DNA of 30,837 nt, from NCBI GenBank assembly GCA_016840945.1, contig JAEORJ010000174.1, positions 1-30,837 on the forward strand, written 5' to 3'. Shown here in pieces: positions 30,529 through 30,837 of this stretch. Under the pieces are notes generated by a model. That model did no database searches, was not told where the DNA came from, and saw nothing but the letters and a program-made list of their open reading frames with translations. The position numbers were made by a program, and so were the translations under genes. Source of the stretch: Candidatus Gerdarchaeota archaeon (GTDB lineage: Archaea > Asgardarchaeota > Heimdallarchaeia > JABLTI01). The first letter of the stretch is position 1. Each line of letters starts with the position of its first letter.

Positions 30529-30837
30529 ATGAAAAAAACCACTAAGATTAATGCCACCTTAATTTTAGTATTAATCTTAATGTCACTTAATTCAATGCAA
30601 ATAAATTCTTTAATAACTGGAGAAAAACTCGACAATTTAAACAATTGTAAAACTGAAACTGGTGAATCATTTATTGAAAGCAAAATTACAGCTAAAAATG
30701 ATTATGATTATACTATTTCAGGACCAACAGGAGAAGTATCACATCCAAAAATAGCTTATACGGATAATGATCAGATTATCATTGTTTGGAGAGAAGATGG
30801 GAGTCTTTTTAAAATCTCCAAATATACTTCTAATCTA
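30529..30837 (+). CDS. secreted protein, N-terminal part (cut by window end)
   Basis: An open frame starts at ATG 30529 and runs off the window, giving 103 residues. It begins with a basic start and a hydrophobic stretch ('TLILVLILMSL', 10-20) typical of a signal peptide. Next is an Asn/Thr-rich spacer with a single Cys. Then comes 'EVSHPKIAYTDNDQIIIVWRED', which resembles the repeat blade of beta-propeller proteins ('HPxIAxxxxxxxxVVWxD'). It is likely an exported or surface protein. Its end and full domain content are not visible. Confidence 0.6.
   Translation, partial: MKKTTKINATLILVLILMSLNSMQINSLITGEKLDNLNNCKTETGESFIESKITAKNDYDYTISGPTGEVSHPKIAYTDNDQIIIVWREDGSLFKISKYTSNL

Noticed and set aside
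1..30837. CRISPR array, insertion sequence or prophage
   Set aside because: No regularly spaced direct repeats, transposase or phage structural genes were seen; gene content and composition are uniform across the window.

Overview
The window is AT-rich and gene-dense, and it reads as archaeal, most likely an Asgard (Promethearchaeota) genome. The archaeal evidence is RNA polymerase subunits D and K, ribosomal proteins eL18, uL13, uS9, eS17 and eL13, an archaeal-type NMN adenylyltransferase, a beta-CASP RNase, a MEMO protein and archaeal TATA/BRE promoters. The Asgard pointer is a convincing Vps22/EAP30 (ESCRT-II) homologue at 17631-18320, supported by a 7TM protein with a roadblock/longin-like cytoplasmic domain. 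The order within Asgard (Loki-, Thor- or Heimdall-like) cannot be decided by eye. Translation starts are often TTG preceded by GGTG, GGTGAT or GAGG Shine-Dalgarno sequences.

Layout. 1-1310: end of RNA 3'-phosphate cyclase, a short O6-alkylguanine-DNA alkyltransferase, and NMN adenylyltransferase convergent with it. 1405-3733: promoter, a palindrome at the predicted transcription start, then rpoD-rpl18e-rpl13-rps9 and a hairpin terminator; rpoN, rpoK and rps2 do not follow, and rpoK lies alone at 15662. 3818-7108: orphan HEPN protein and a TldD/TldE protease pair. 7140-8396 (minus): eL13 with a long charged tail, and a 4-TM protein. 8526-15492: a PLP enzyme of the cystathionine gamma-synthase family, an ATP-grasp ligase overlapping an unknown helical protein, serine hydroxymethyltransferase, MEMO, a zinc ribbon protein, an unknown basic protein and a coiled-coil winged-helix protein. 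15662-19969: rpoK, beta-CASP RNase, Vps22, a COG1821/MfnD-like ATP-grasp ligase and eS17. 20326-24257: large surface glycoprotein, GNAT/YoaP-like acetyltransferase and the 7TM-longin protein. 24457-25911: a PurF-like enzyme without its glutaminase nucleophile. 26090-29391: DegV, alpha/beta hydrolase, PlsY-like acyltransferase and a membrane protein. 29378-30837: a 47-residue zinc protein, a tRNA-3'-end-like fragment, a helix-hairpin-helix protein and the start of a secreted protein.

Most interesting. (1) The same-strand row DegV/FakB - lipase-like hydrolase - PlsY resembles the bacterial route that captures fatty acids and loads them onto glycerol-3-phosphate, which is unexpected in an archaeon. 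(2) Vps22 stands away from any other ESCRT gene. (3) The PurF homologue has Gly in place of the catalytic Cys, and other glutaminase residues look lost, while the PRPP loop and Fe-S cysteines remain. (4) A seven-helix membrane domain is fused to a roadblock/longin-like domain. (5) Several convergent gene ends share perfect palindromes that look like two-way terminators, some overlapping stop codons.

No CRISPR array, insertion sequence, rRNA or complete tRNA was seen. Families were assigned by motif recognition, without database searches.
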